From Fragilaria crotonensis (Eukaryota > Bacillariophyta > Fragilariophyceae > Fragilariales > Fragilariaceae), in NCBI GenBank assembly GCA_022925895.1, contig JAKSYS010000305.1, forward strand, positions 1 through 64,000: a stretch of 64,000 nt of DNA, read 5' to 3'. Position 1 is the first letter of the stretch, and the number at the start of each line of letters is the position of its first letter. Under the pieces are notes generated by a model, which was given only the letters and a program-made list of their open reading frames with translations, had not been told where the DNA came from and made no database searches. Both the position numbers and the translations under genes were made by a program. This document shows, in pieces, positions 54,961-64,000 of this stretch.

Positions 54961-55555
54961 CCACATAAAAAGTGCCTGGAGCCGTTTCGACCGCCGGAGC
55001 CGTTAAACGGGGTTTTTTCGACTCCTCCTACAAATAAGTCACTCAATTTCAAGAAATCAATGGCACTTGCTATGGCCGTTTTGATCCCTGATATGCAATA
55101 CAACGAAGTCTTCTGGAGTGGTGAACAAACCGATTAGAAACTGGTGTTGTAAACATCACTGGAAGTTGAGGGCTCGCAATTTTTCACCCCCTCGGATTTT
55201 CACCCCATTGATCGCGTACCACCAATAGGGAAAAACTCTGTAGCAGAAGAAAACAAGTACAAAAAATCATAGTTGAATGGGGTGAAAAATCTCAACCGAT
55301 GCCTAAAAAATGTCTTAAGGTATGGATACATTTAAATGAAGTGCCTGGAGCTGATAACTGCTAAAATGAGCGTCACAAGTTCAGCGACAACTTCATCAAT
55401 TCTTGCTCTGGAAAAAGAATGATTAATGTTCTGGATAGCCAAGAACATCACACAGCATTTGTAAAAAAACAGAATTGAAATCAAAGCATTTTTGAGCAAG
55501 ATATCTTTAGTCCACAACGGGGTGAAAGTAACGGCTCCAGGCACTTTTTATGTGG
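54961..55555. mobile_element. MITE, 595 bp, perfect 26-bp TIRs, TA-flanked
   Basis: The left end starts CCACATAAAAAGTGCCTGGA (54961-54986), and its exact 26-base reverse complement is at 55530-55555. TA flanks both sides (54959-54960 and 55556-55557), which suggests a Tc1/mariner-type origin. A partial copy of the terminal sequence, AAGTGCCTGGAGC, sits inside at 55339-55351. The interior has no coding capacity and contains TTTTTCACCCC words in opposed orientations (about 55180-55215 and 55275-55300). Confidence 0.88.
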
Positions 55556-55991
55556 TAATTCGGTACGAAGGTAGAACTACTATGTACTATTAATAGTATA
55601 CTAAAGAGGGACTCTCCGAGGCGTTAGTGTACTATACTATTCCGGTGACCAAAGGGGACGTACCTGGTACTGTCAAACCCTGCATACAGATAGGGTTTAA
55701 ACTACTGTACTTGTATTGTACTGGAGTACGTGTACTGGAGAATCAATCACGAATCAGTTCACTGCTGCTTTGGTTGAAGTTGGGCGTAGACTGGTGGTTG
55801 GGCGGAAGCACGCACTTTCCACATGAGAGCATCGGTGCAGTTAGGGTTGTGGCACTTCTTGTGTTGAAAGTTCTCGATACAAAGGTTGATTACAACATTC
55901 GTCCCTCTCACACCCGTCAAGACAACCTCAAAGCACAAACCCACTCCAGAACAGCTGCAGCGTTGCTCAAGGTAACGTATTCTGAAATTAA
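55556..55991. other. upstream region of the PAP2-like gene
   Basis: An open plus-strand frame covers 55627-56001 and could be a 5' exon, but no usable donor/acceptor pair links it to the next gene. GTACTGTACTTGTATTGTAC-type words are present at 55700. Confidence 0.35.
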
Positions 55992-57383
55992 ATGCAGCTG
56001 AGGCTAAAGAAAGGGAAGGAATTGGAGCTCGGGTGCAACCACAAAGCTGATGATACCCTGGCCGGGAGTCGGCTGAAAGGAAAACAAGACAAGTCGTCCG
56101 CTCGAATTGAGAATGTTGGCAAAGAAGTCTTGCTAGCGTCGGGAGTATTCTTGGCTGTGGTCACGATCTACATCAATCAGTCTCCAAAGCCAAGTAATTG
56201 GTGGGCCTTATTGGCATTGTTTTCAATACCTCTCGTATTGTCACTCGCTGTAGCTGTTGGGTATGGCAGCTCCAAGCCGTATCAGCGATGGATTGCTCTG
56301 GGCACAGTCTCTGCAGTCATGGGGAAACAGCTGCCAAGTTTCGTGTCTGTGTTTTTTGGTTTTGCCGGCGTCACACTCTTTCATCTCGCATCGCAACCGG
56401 AGGGAATAGTGAGTGCAGTTGACAATCAAGGTCGTCTCAAGGCCGCAATGGCTGCCATTTTCCTCGCACTCGTTCTTCTCTTCGATAATTTTTTTGTTTG
56501 GGTCGTGGCGGCCACCTACGAGCCAGGGATATACGGAACGCCCCTGCCTCTGCAAGACAATGGTCGCCGAGTGCAGCAATACATACTCGATGACCAACTG
56601 GGCTTGTCCAAAAGACTCATAGTTTTATTGAGATCTATTGTCAATGCTCAGTGGGCCTTAGCTGCTTCTTTCAGCGTCGCATTAGGCGTCGTTGACCTCC
56701 AAATGGTCAAGAATCGAACCTTTTGGGGCACGACTATCCGAGCAATCTTCATGTTGGCAGCATTGCGCACCATACGTGTCGTTTCTTTCCTCATGACAGT
56801 TCTACCCTCTCAGAATCCAGATTGCTACCGTCATCGTTTTCCACCGCCGCCCAATGACTGGGTATCTTGGATCGAGATCGGCATGCGTCCTCAGTCACAC
56901 GGAGGTTGCAACGATTTAATCGTCAGTGGACATTCCACGGTCCTCACGACCTTCGCTTGCCTGGCAGCATCAATTTCCGGACACCCGCTTTTTGCGATAT
57001 CGATTTGGTTCATGCTGGTCATTGACTTTTGCATAGAAGTCTATGAGGGATTTCACTATTCTGTTGATATGTGGATGGGTGTTTTGATAGGCACAATGAT
57101 GTGGCGCATCATGGCGCCGCTTGAAAAGGTTGACAGCCAAGTTGACATCACCAAGAGATTCAAACCATTACAATCTGTGACAACTTCTGATGTCGTGGCG
57201 TATGCCACACCAGCATTGGTTGCATACATTGATGTCATCATCGTCGCTCATGATTTCCATGCTTATGTTATAATTGGATTTGTGGTCTTCGCAGGAATCC
57301 AGGCAGTTCGAAAGGGCTTTACTCATCATTTACAGCACGTGCTTGTCTGCTCCATGTTTTTGGCTCTTTGTGTTTGGCTTTGA
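55992..57383 (+). CDS. PAP2/sphingomyelin-synthase-like membrane enzyme
   Basis: The intact frame is 463 aa from ATG. The N-terminus is basic and cytosolic, followed by about ten hydrophobic spans (for example EVLLASGVFLAVVTIYI and AALFLALVLLFDN-like AAIFLALVLLFDNFFVWVV). The C-terminal part carries the PAP2_C/SMS catalytic signature: GGCNDLIVSGHSTVLT with His314, and YEGFHYSVDMWMG with His355 and Asp359. This His-His-Asp triad transfers or hydrolyses phospho-headgroups (sphingomyelin synthase, ceramide phospho-inositol or -ethanolamine synthases, lipid phosphate phosphatases). The substrate is not determinable. It is longer than typical SMS proteins because of extra N-terminal spans. Confidence 0.8.
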   Translation: MQLRLKKGKELELGCNHKADDTLAGSRLKGKQDKSSARIENVGKEVLLASGVFLAVVTIYINQSPKPSNWWALLALFSIPLVLSLAVAVGYGSSKPYQRWIALGTVSAVMGKQLPSFVSVFFGFAGVTLFHLASQPEGIVSAVDNQGRLKAAMAAIFLALVLLFDNFFVWVVAATYEPGIYGTPLPLQDNGRRVQQYILDDQLGLSKRLIVLLRSIVNAQWALAASFSVALGVVDLQMVKNRTFWGTTIRAIFMLAALRTIRVVSFLMTVLPSQNPDCYRHRFPPPPNDWVSWIEIGMRPQSHGGCNDLIVSGHSTVLTTFACLAASISGHPLFAISIWFMLVIDFCIEVYEGFHYSVDMWMGVLIGTMMWRIMAPLEKVDSQVDITKRFKPLQSVTTSDVVAYATPALVAYIDVIIVAHDFHAYVIIGFVVFAGIQAVRKGFTHHLQHVLVCSMFLALCVWL

Positions 57384-57752
57384 GCTATAGGGGTATGTTC
57401 CAGCATAAAGTTGAAAAGCGAATTTGACTTCATTATTCTCCGTACAATGGGCTGTTAAATGAAAAACTTGCATCCCTATGTATGCATTCTGATCGCTGGT
57501 TTTCAAGTGATTCAAACAAAGTTGGTGGGAGTCGAATGTGATTTTATTCTCAAACTCCATCTTTCCATGCTTGCTAGTCATGTTGACGAACCTCTCTTGT
57601 CTTTGTACCACGTATGCCCGCGGGTCTTGGTGTGGTCTTGGGTGGAAGACATTTTGAAGATTTTCTAGGGCCTGTATTCTCTTTCGTGCTTCCACGACAG
57701 TCAGTCCTGTCTGCTGGTTTTGACTCCGTGTATACACAGAAGGCATCTCCAT
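57330..57752 (-). CDS. possible small gene, 140 aa, unrecognised
   Basis: A minus-strand frame, open from 57833, has an internal ATG at 57752 that would make it divergent from the sulfotransferase by about 70 bp. The peptide is hydrophilic (SVYTRSQNQQTGLTVVEARK, RPHQDPRAYVVQRQERFV) and has no known motif. Its last 54 nt overlap the end of the PAP2-like gene on the other strand. It could be genuine or a chance open frame. Confidence 0.3.
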   Translation of the reverse strand: MEMPSVYTRSQNQQTGLTVVEARKRIQALENLQNVFHPRPHQDPRAYVVQRQERFVNMTSKHGKMEFENKITFDSHQLCLNHLKTSDQNAYIGMQVFHLTAHCTENNEVKFAFQLYAGTYPYSSKPNTKSQKHGADKHVL

Positions 57753-57823
57753 AATTTGAAACTTGACTTGAGCATCAAGCCGATCTCTACGAAGCGCGAA
57801 AACGAGTCGAAGTTGTGAACGCC

Positions 57824-58993
57824 ATGCAATCATTTCCCAGTGCTTTCGACTCTTTGCCTCTTCGAAGGAGCTATGCCCACCTACTTGGAATGTGCCTTCT
57901 ATTTGTTACCGCCACCATACTCTTCAGTTTGGAAACGATTCGATCGGAGGCTTCCACCACCATCGTAAGCGACCGTCGTCGCGTTCTGACCCATGAAGCT
58001 GGCGCCCCAAGTGTGCGATCGAATCTTACTTTTCCTATTTCACTGAGGGCTTCCTCCTACCAACCCAAGGGGCGGCATCAGCTGGATTTTTTCGTCGCTG
58101 GATTTCCGAAGTGCGGAACAACAACAATGCTTTATGCCTTTGCCAATCACAATGAAACGGACATCGGGAAGACGGAGAAGTGCGTCATACTGAATGCTAA
58201 AGTCTCAGATTCGGTTGCTCTGAATCGACTAGACGATGCTGTCGGGGAACTGAGCGCCGAAAATGGTATGAAACGAGGCATCAAGTGTCCATCGGGAATA
58301 AAGAATTCGCGCAGTTTGGAAAGGATGCACAACCACTCCCCGAGGGCCAGGCTTATAGTCGGAATCCGTCACCCTGTGTTGTTCTTTCAGAGCTACTACA
58401 ATTATCGTGTGACTGAGATTTATGATCGAAACCTGACGGAAAGAATCCCACCGGCGGAAGGTTTGATCGGAAAAACGACATGGAAGGATGTGTGTACCGA
58501 CACGGCTCGCTTTGACCTCTATCTGAAGCAACTTGGTAAGACGAATATGACAACCGCGCAATTGGAGGAGTTCGTCGGAAGACCTCACATGGCCGTCCGG
58601 CCCAACTTACTCAAGGTATTTTTGTATTCTCTTGATCAAATAGACGACACTGACGAGAACCGATCGTCAATATTCCGATCTGAGCTTCAACGATACCTGG
58701 GCCTTAGGTCTCCAATTCCTTCGTTCAGCCATGAAAACCTCAATAATTTCGTCGGTAACAAAGGACACCCTGAAACGATGGACATATGCCAGTCACGCTA
58801 TGACTCTCTTCGACAAGTGTTGGTCGGACATGGGACAGTCATGGAAACATGGATTCGCAAAGAATTCATGATGTCACCTGATGTCTTCGTCGCAAATACG
58901 AAACATTTTCTTGAGTCGATCCGAACGTGGAGGATGGATCCATGCCCATTGCGCCAAGTTTCTGCACAGTCGAAGCGTCCTGCGAAGCTGTAG
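57824..58993 (+). CDS. type II membrane sulfotransferase
   Basis: The intact frame is 389 aa from ATG 57824; the frame extends 9 nt upstream only to a GTG. One membrane anchor lies at residues of about 17-38 (YAHLLGMCLLFVTATILFSL). The PAPS-binding 5'-phosphosulfate loop is at 93-100 (FFVAGFPKCGTTTMLY), and the 3'-phosphate site is at about 178-195 (LIVGIRHPVLFFQSYYNYR). These are the landmarks of Golgi carbohydrate sulfotransferases, which transfer sulfate from PAPS to glycans. The acceptor is unknown; sulfated polysaccharides of diatom cell coverings are a possible target. Confidence 0.85.
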   Translation: MQSFPSAFDSLPLRRSYAHLLGMCLLFVTATILFSLETIRSEASTTIVSDRRRVLTHEAGAPSVRSNLTFPISLRASSYQPKGRHQLDFFVAGFPKCGTTTMLYAFANHNETDIGKTEKCVILNAKVSDSVALNRLDDAVGELSAENGMKRGIKCPSGIKNSRSLERMHNHSPRARLIVGIRHPVLFFQSYYNYRVTEIYDRNLTERIPPAEGLIGKTTWKDVCTDTARFDLYLKQLGKTNMTTAQLEEFVGRPHMAVRPNLLKVFLYSLDQIDDTDENRSSIFRSELQRYLGLRSPIPSFSHENLNNFVGNKGHPETMDICQSRYDSLRQVLVGHGTVMETWIRKEFMMSPDVFVANTKHFLESIRTWRMDPCPLRQVSAQSKRPAKL

Positions 58994-59135
58994 TCGGCGA
59001 AGTTGGCTCAGGATGGTTGAATGTTGAATATTTGTCTCAATAACAGTGATTCATTTGTAATTCTAGTTTTCTCAAACGAAATGCGCTATATTCAATTCAT
59101 CACGACCTACTCCTATTGACACACGGAGATCACGC

Positions 59136-60266
59136 TTACATCAGCGAGTCCTTCTTGACTCCAATGCGCTTGCGTAAGTACCAGACATAAAATCCAAAAG
59201 CACAAAACAGCATGACAAAGATGACGATGAACGAGGTTGCAACAGGACTTGGTCGTGTACTTGAGTTGGATGACACGATTCCATCGTTGCGTACAATCTT
59301 GATTCCATCAATGAAGGTGCATCCGTTCGTGTTCTTCGTATCGGTAAGACCATCTGCAAGGGACGACTCACACTTTCCAGCAGTTGAGTAGATCGTCGCG
59401 CATTGTTCACTGACGGCACCCTGAACTGAGCCGTCTTCCTGTTGCTCACTCTCACCCAGGCATGAAAGACACTCCATACCAACAATGGAGGTATCGGAGT
59501 ATGGAAGAGTTTGGCCAGTCAAATCAGTGAACGCAGTCTTACCAGCAGTGTCGTCGGCGAATTCGGTGCATGAGTCCTCGGTGAAAAGTCCCAACAAGAT
59601 AGCACCTCCCTGATTTGCACAGAATGGTCCCAAGAAGTACTCCACATTCTCCTCGAGGTCACGGCCACCATTGTTCACTTCGTAACGGCCGCATTCCAAG
59701 TAGTTATCAATTTCCATCGCTGCGACCTGCTCGCCTTCTTCGTATGGGTTACCGTCGACACATTGAGGCATATTAGCGGCGACTACACAATCATACTTGC
59801 AGTAGTCTTGGTTTTCAGCGTTTTCACAGTCACAGCTGTTAAGAATGGTCTCGCACTGCTGCTCCTCGGCCTGCTTCTTCACCTCAAAGTAAGCAGCGAC
59901 GTACGTGTTCATGTCGATGATGTAGTCGCCATAGCCAGCCGTGCATCCGGCAGCCTTGCTGTCTGAGCAGCCACTGGAAGGACAGAGACGGAATCGAACA
60001 AGGCTCTTGGTAGCGATCTTGACATCGTTAGCCTCATCAGCGTTATCATTCCACTGTTTGATGCTGTAGCACCCTTGGAATTTGAGCGAGTACCCCGACA
60101 CCCAGGTAGCCTGCGCCGCCTGATTGTCTTCGTTGAGGAGACGAGCCTGAGAAAGAAGCTTCATTCCCATCGCTGAATCAGCCTTGATGGATCCTTCAAG
60201 AGGTGCATGTTCGAATGCAGCAACGTTGGCCGCGATGACTGCAAAGATGGCAAGAGAAAGGTTCAT
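59136..60266 (-). CDS. secreted Cys-rich type I membrane protein, unknown function
   Basis: The intact frame is 376 aa from ATG 60266, chosen because it begins directly with a signal peptide (MNLSLAIFAVIAANVAA, cut before FEHAP); the frame is open 144 nt further upstream but that extension would bury the signal. The ectodomain is rich in paired cysteines (QQCETILNSCDCENAENQDY, VGMECLSCLGE) and acidic residues. A single membrane span near residues 343-363 (TSFIVIFVMLFCAFGFYVWY) and a basic tail follow. I recognise it as a pattern common in diatom surface proteins but cannot name a family or ligand. Confidence 0.75.
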   Translation of the reverse strand: MNLSLAIFAVIAANVAAFEHAPLEGSIKADSAMGMKLLSQARLLNEDNQAAQATWVSGYSLKFQGCYSIKQWNDNADEANDVKIATKSLVRFRLCPSSGCSDSKAAGCTAGYGDYIIDMNTYVAAYFEVKKQAEEQQCETILNSCDCENAENQDYCKYDCVVAANMPQCVDGNPYEEGEQVAAMEIDNYLECGRYEVNNGGRDLEENVEYFLGPFCANQGGAILLGLFTEDSCTEFADDTAGKTAFTDLTGQTLPYSDTSIVGMECLSCLGESEQQEDGSVQGAVSEQCATIYSTAGKCESSLADGLTDTKNTNGCTFIDGIKIVRNDGIVSSNSSTRPSPVATSFIVIFVMLFCAFGFYVWYLRKRIGVKKDSLM

Positions 60267-62035
60267 TGTGGACTCACTCTTTTGTTCTATGGAGTATCGA
60301 ATTAAGATACTGGAGTATTGTGTATGTTCGGTCAACCAGGTACGAACTTTGCTACTCTTTGTTTTGGGATGATGTTGGCGAATACTTGGAACACAGGACA
60401 ATTTCATCATATACTCTCAACGGTCCAAATCTCTTGTCAGACTAGAAAATTACAATTATATCGTTATACCTACATGAAGAACAACTTTACGCGCCAGCGG
60501 AGTTTAGCGAGGTTGGTATCCGCATTATTGAGCAACAATGATGGCATGATCAGAAAAGATTTTGGGAAGACTTTGTCATATTCTGATTGTACGCTGGAAT
60601 ACTCGTACCCGGTACCACCTAAAAATGGCTTAGAGCCACTAAATTACATCATGTTGGACTAAAAATATCAAAATGAAAATCTGCTGAATCTTAATTCACT
60701 TCACACATACTGGTAACATGTTATAGATAATGCTTTTAGGTATCACTGGGTTTAATCATTTGTGCACTGGAGCAAGAATTGATTAAGTTGTCGGCAATTT
60801 TGGAAGCGTCATTTGTTTTTAGTGGATAAAAGCAATTTGTTGATTCTATATATACTCTAATAGTTTTTAATGTTCATCCGTTGAATAATTTTACACCATT
60901 CGACAAAAATTTCACCCCATTCCCAGGTACTGCTACGCTGATTGTACGCAGTGCTCCGGTATTGATTCAAAGGAGGTACTCCAGTACCACGAACCAGTCC
61001 CGTGCGAACAGGTTCAACATGTGAATTTATTTCCCGAAAATGATATCGATAATTCTCGCATGCGCTTGACGGAGTACAAGTATAAGCACAATAGTGGCAC
61101 AGGTTTTTTTCAAAGAGTAGTGGCACAGTAGGTCCCTTTGATATGGTTCGGGTTAACAGAACCTAGCGACGCGCAGGTCGGCATAGGGTTCGGGTTAAGA
61201 ACCAGGACGTAACCGTTACGGGGTACGCCCCCAGTAGGTAAGTGTCTAGTACGACACTGACTACTGCATAGTTCATCTATAAACGGTACAGCTACGCAGT
61301 GCTGTCTACCGCTACGGATGACGATACATGTACTATCTGTCGTTCTATCGCTACACGTATGTGCGAGAGACTGACTAGTAGAAATATCGTGTGTCGTATA
61401 GTGGGCACTGTCTATTAGTTTATCGTTATGTACAGTAACGGTAAACTCAGACGTGCGCGTACTATCGACGGGCAGAGGAAGTGATGTGCGAGAGGTACTG
61501 TTGTACCGGTCGCCGTGTTGTGCTGTATTGTCGTCGTAGTGAGTACCGTCGTACTGGCTACTAATATTTATACAGCACGGTGTATATGATGTCATGACGA
61601 CGGCGGGTAAAAACGCGTCATGGTCGATCATCATCATCGTGCGAAAAATATGTGCAGTAAGTAAAAAAGGTGAGTGACACTAAAATATGAAAAATTGACA
61701 ATTGTGGGAAAAAGGAGAGGGCGACCGAAATGAGAGGTCTGATGAAAGGGGAGTGTTCCTTGGAACAATGAGGAACACTCCTCGTTTCCGGAAGACGTCG
61801 TTTCGTGCCGCGGCGTTGTTTTTGGTATACGAGGCGTTGAGCCTCGTTTGAAATTGATTGTTCAATCTCATGGGATGAGATGAACATGTTTTTGAATCGA
61901 CGAGTTTTGATTCCAGTCGTGTAGTGTCGCACTGGTTACTGGAGCATCGATGTATTGTTTTACTGTGCACTCGGGCGTCAGTAATTAAGGATAGGGATAA
62001 TGTAAAAATATGTAGGGCGATACGGAATGTTTAAC
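60267..62035. other. intergenic plus probable copia 3' LTR
   Basis: 60267-61100 has no gene; a TACCACCTAAAAATGGCTTAG stretch at about 60613 loosely resembles the MITE end at 54961. From about 61130 on, doubled GGTTCGGGTTAA words and long minus-strand open frames occur. The part next to 62036 should be the LTR of the copia element, since the minus strand there reads AAGAGGGG (polypurine) then TGTTAAACATTCC (LTR start). The far LTR end cannot be fixed without the second LTR. Confidence 0.45.
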
Positions 62036-64000
62036 ACCCCTCTTGAATCAAATCTCTGTAGATTCACTTGTAGTCTGTAGCATGTGATCAGGCAGTGTAC
62101 AGAAGACTTTGTCAATGTGTTGATCAATTTTGGAAGAGACTTGTGTTTTTGTGAGGATGTCGGCAAGTTGAGAATCGCAAGGTATCCAATGTAGTTGATG
62201 TATACCGTCTTGTTGGCCTTGGCGGACATAGTGGAAACGTCGTTCGATGTGACGAGTCTTGCGGGTTAATTTGCCGTTCTTGGCGATCTGCACAGTGGCT
62301 TCGTTGTCGATCATGAGAATCGATGGGATAGTTGGAAGACGCTGCATAGATTCGCGCCAATGTTTGGTTCCGAGGTATGTCATATCGTAGAGTAACATCC
62401 GAATGTGAGCTGTGGCCATGGATGCAGAACATGCGCCCATATATTCGGCCTCGGACGTTGACATAGCAATTGGTGTTGGCATCGTAGAGTTGGCTTCGAT
62501 GAGAGCACCGTTGTGAAAAATCATATAACCGACAGTAGAGCGGCCAGTGTCAGGGCAATCTTGCCAGCTGGCGTCGGAAAATACGGTTAAGTCGGAATGG
62601 GGAATGCGGTGTTGACGACATATGTCGTAAACAGGGTTGGTCGTGGCATCCGGGTAGAATTTGATGGCATAATATGGGCGACGGCGTGGGTAGCCAATCA
62701 GCCAGATAAGAGCACGGAAGTCGAGTGCGCCAGGGCAGACGCAGGCTTTGCAAGTTTGCAGACTGCGAAGAGGATATCAGCACGGGTGTTGTAGGCAAGA
62801 TAGAGTAGCGTACATACAGCGGAGCGGAATGGGAGGCGTTTCTCGTGTTGTTCGACAATTTGTTTGTCATGGTCGGTGACAGGTCGATTGTCTTTGCTGA
62901 AAGTGTAATCCGGTGGGAATGGTGTTTCACGTTCAGGGAACTCGGAGTTGGGATCGTAACGTTGCAAAGTGTTGAGAACGTAGCGATGTTGGTCGAGGGT
63001 GTAGGTTTTGTCTTTGTGTTGATGGATGCGCATTTGCAAGAACCATTGAGCAGGTCCAAGGAACTTGACGTCAAAGCGATTGCGGACAGATTCTTCGAAT
63101 TCTTTTTCGATGGCGTCATTGCTGCCAGCGTAGAGCATGTCGTCGACAAAGAAGAGAAGGCGTAACCATTGGTTGTGTTTGTTGTAAAAGACAAAATAGG
63201 AGGGTTCAGACTGGGATTGGATGAATCCTTTGGAGTAAAGCCATTCAGAGAATTCAATGTTCCAATATTTTCCAGAGTAAACAAGTCCATAGATTCCCTT
63301 GTTCAAAAGGGCTGGAGTTCCAAAGTATTTAGCATATTCAGGGAAGTAATATGCATACTCAAGTGGAAGTCTGACAAAGTGGCGACCGATGACTTTGGCT
63401 TGTAGATATGCGCCAATGAAGTCGGCACTTTTGAGAGTGCGGTGGGATGCACAGATTGTTGAGAGAAGTAACTTGACCCCTCTTGAAGATGCACAGGGTG
63501 ACCATGTGTCCTCAAAGGTTGAGGTACCTCAATTGGGATGGTGTTAGTTGTCTTGCTGGATTCAGGATTGTTTTCAGCATTGTCTTGTTTTTGTTGTTGG
63601 AGAAATTGCTGGTAAGCAGCTTTAGTTTTCTTCAATCGTCGTTTTCCAAGTCGCCACGGGCGACAAGGCGAGCTTTAAGTTTTTCAAGTTTACCAGTTGC
63701 AGTTTGTTTTGCTTTCAAGACAAGTTTGACAGGGATGATAGTTCATCTTTCCGGGTTGTTCACCCAGGATGAAGGTATCGTGGTCGATTAAGTTCTTGAT
63801 TTCCATGCGAATAGCATGTAGCCAGGCATTGCGGACGTCATCGTCAAGTTTGAGAACGGCTTTGAAGGATTGCGGTTCAGGAAGATACTTGTCCACTGGA
63901 TCATCGGTGGGCGAAGTTGTGGATGCGTCAACGGCAAGCATGGCGTGTGAATGGGATCAACTGATGGTAGAGATTCAGCACACTCTTGGAAGTATAAAGT
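62036..64000 (-). mobile_element. Ty1/copia element, 3' part of pol, frameshifted, continues beyond the window
   Basis: On the minus strand, in order from the right edge: an RT N-terminal piece (DDVRNAWLHAIRMEIKNLID, 63941-63690); a middle piece (63635-63303); RT with the catalytic box LLFFVDDMLYAGSNDAIEKE and KFLGPAQWFLQMRIHQH (63306-62698); a short shifted stretch; and RNase H (AMSTSEAEYMGACSASMATA, MIDNEATVQIAKNGKLTRKT, QLADILTKTQVSSKIDQHID; 62524-62048). Frame changes between the pieces show it is inactive. The polypurine tract and LTR start lie at 62036-62046. Confidence 0.8.

Noticed and set aside
61110-61637. 175-codon minus-strand frame as a gene
   Set aside because: Thr/Ser/His-rich translation of repetitive DNA, probably copia LTR or flank; no homology seen.
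1-64000. CRISPR arrays, bacterial operons, riboswitches, tRNA or rRNA genes
   Set aside because: No regularly spaced palindromic repeat array, no rRNA-like segment and no convincing tRNA cloverleaf was noticed; introns and the gene families show nuclear eukaryotic DNA. tRNA detection by eye is weak, so a covariance-model scan would be decisive.

Overview
The window looks like diatom (stramenopile) nuclear DNA. The evidence is a diatom-type DUF6824 protein, short GT-AG introns of about 70-250 bp, Ty1/copia remnants, and intergenic DNA full of short GTAC/ACTACCGGTAGT palindromes. The species cannot be told from the sequence. About half of the window is transposon-derived, and host genes sit in islands between the elements.

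Left third (1-19.3 kb): the 3' end of an unrecognised gene; a 623-bp MITE with 24-bp inverted ends; a GH3 beta-glucosidase pseudogene; an internally deleted Ty1/copia remnant; a 2.95-kb hAT element with 13-bp TIRs and an 8-bp target duplication, whose transposase holds a Ty3/gypsy RT shard; then a host island with a DUF6824 protein, a SENP8-like deneddylase, ribosomal protein eL22, a phytanoyl-CoA dioxygenase-family enzyme, and a frameshifted four-TM protein.

Middle (19.8-46.3 kb): a 7.15-kb PIF/Harbinger-type unit carries a DDE transposase, a Myb/SANT-like protein and a 577-aa protein of unknown function, with a TA-flanked TIR element inside it. Next come a Golgi-type glycosyltransferase and an ankyrin/ion-channel gene, tail to tail. 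About 3.8 kb spanning the glycosyltransferase 3' part and the channel is duplicated about 14 kb downstream. The right end of copy 1 is interrupted by a 7.07-kb MULE, and copy 2 preserves the uninterrupted target site. The MULE carries a FAR1-MULE-SWIM-zinc-knuckle transposase, about 159-bp subterminal repeats, and a second gene with an H-x-D...H pattern like 2-oxoglutarate/Fe(II) dioxygenases. A degraded copia element fills part of the gap before copy 2.

Right third (46.3-64 kb): a Crypton-like tyrosine recombinase with a GCR1_C-like C-terminus, flanked by 15-bp direct repeats that contain a palindrome; a 185-bp tandem repeat; a 595-bp MITE with perfect 26-bp TIRs; then a host island with a PAP2/sphingomyelin-synthase-like membrane enzyme, a sulfotransferase and a secreted Cys-rich type I membrane protein; and a frameshifted copia pol running off the right edge.

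The strongest candidates for something undescribed are the MULE with a dioxygenase-like passenger, the three-gene Harbinger unit with its unknown 577-aa protein, and the Crypton with candidate recombination sites. Many transposon genes and a few host-type genes carry 1-2 nt indels, while single-copy housekeeping genes are intact.
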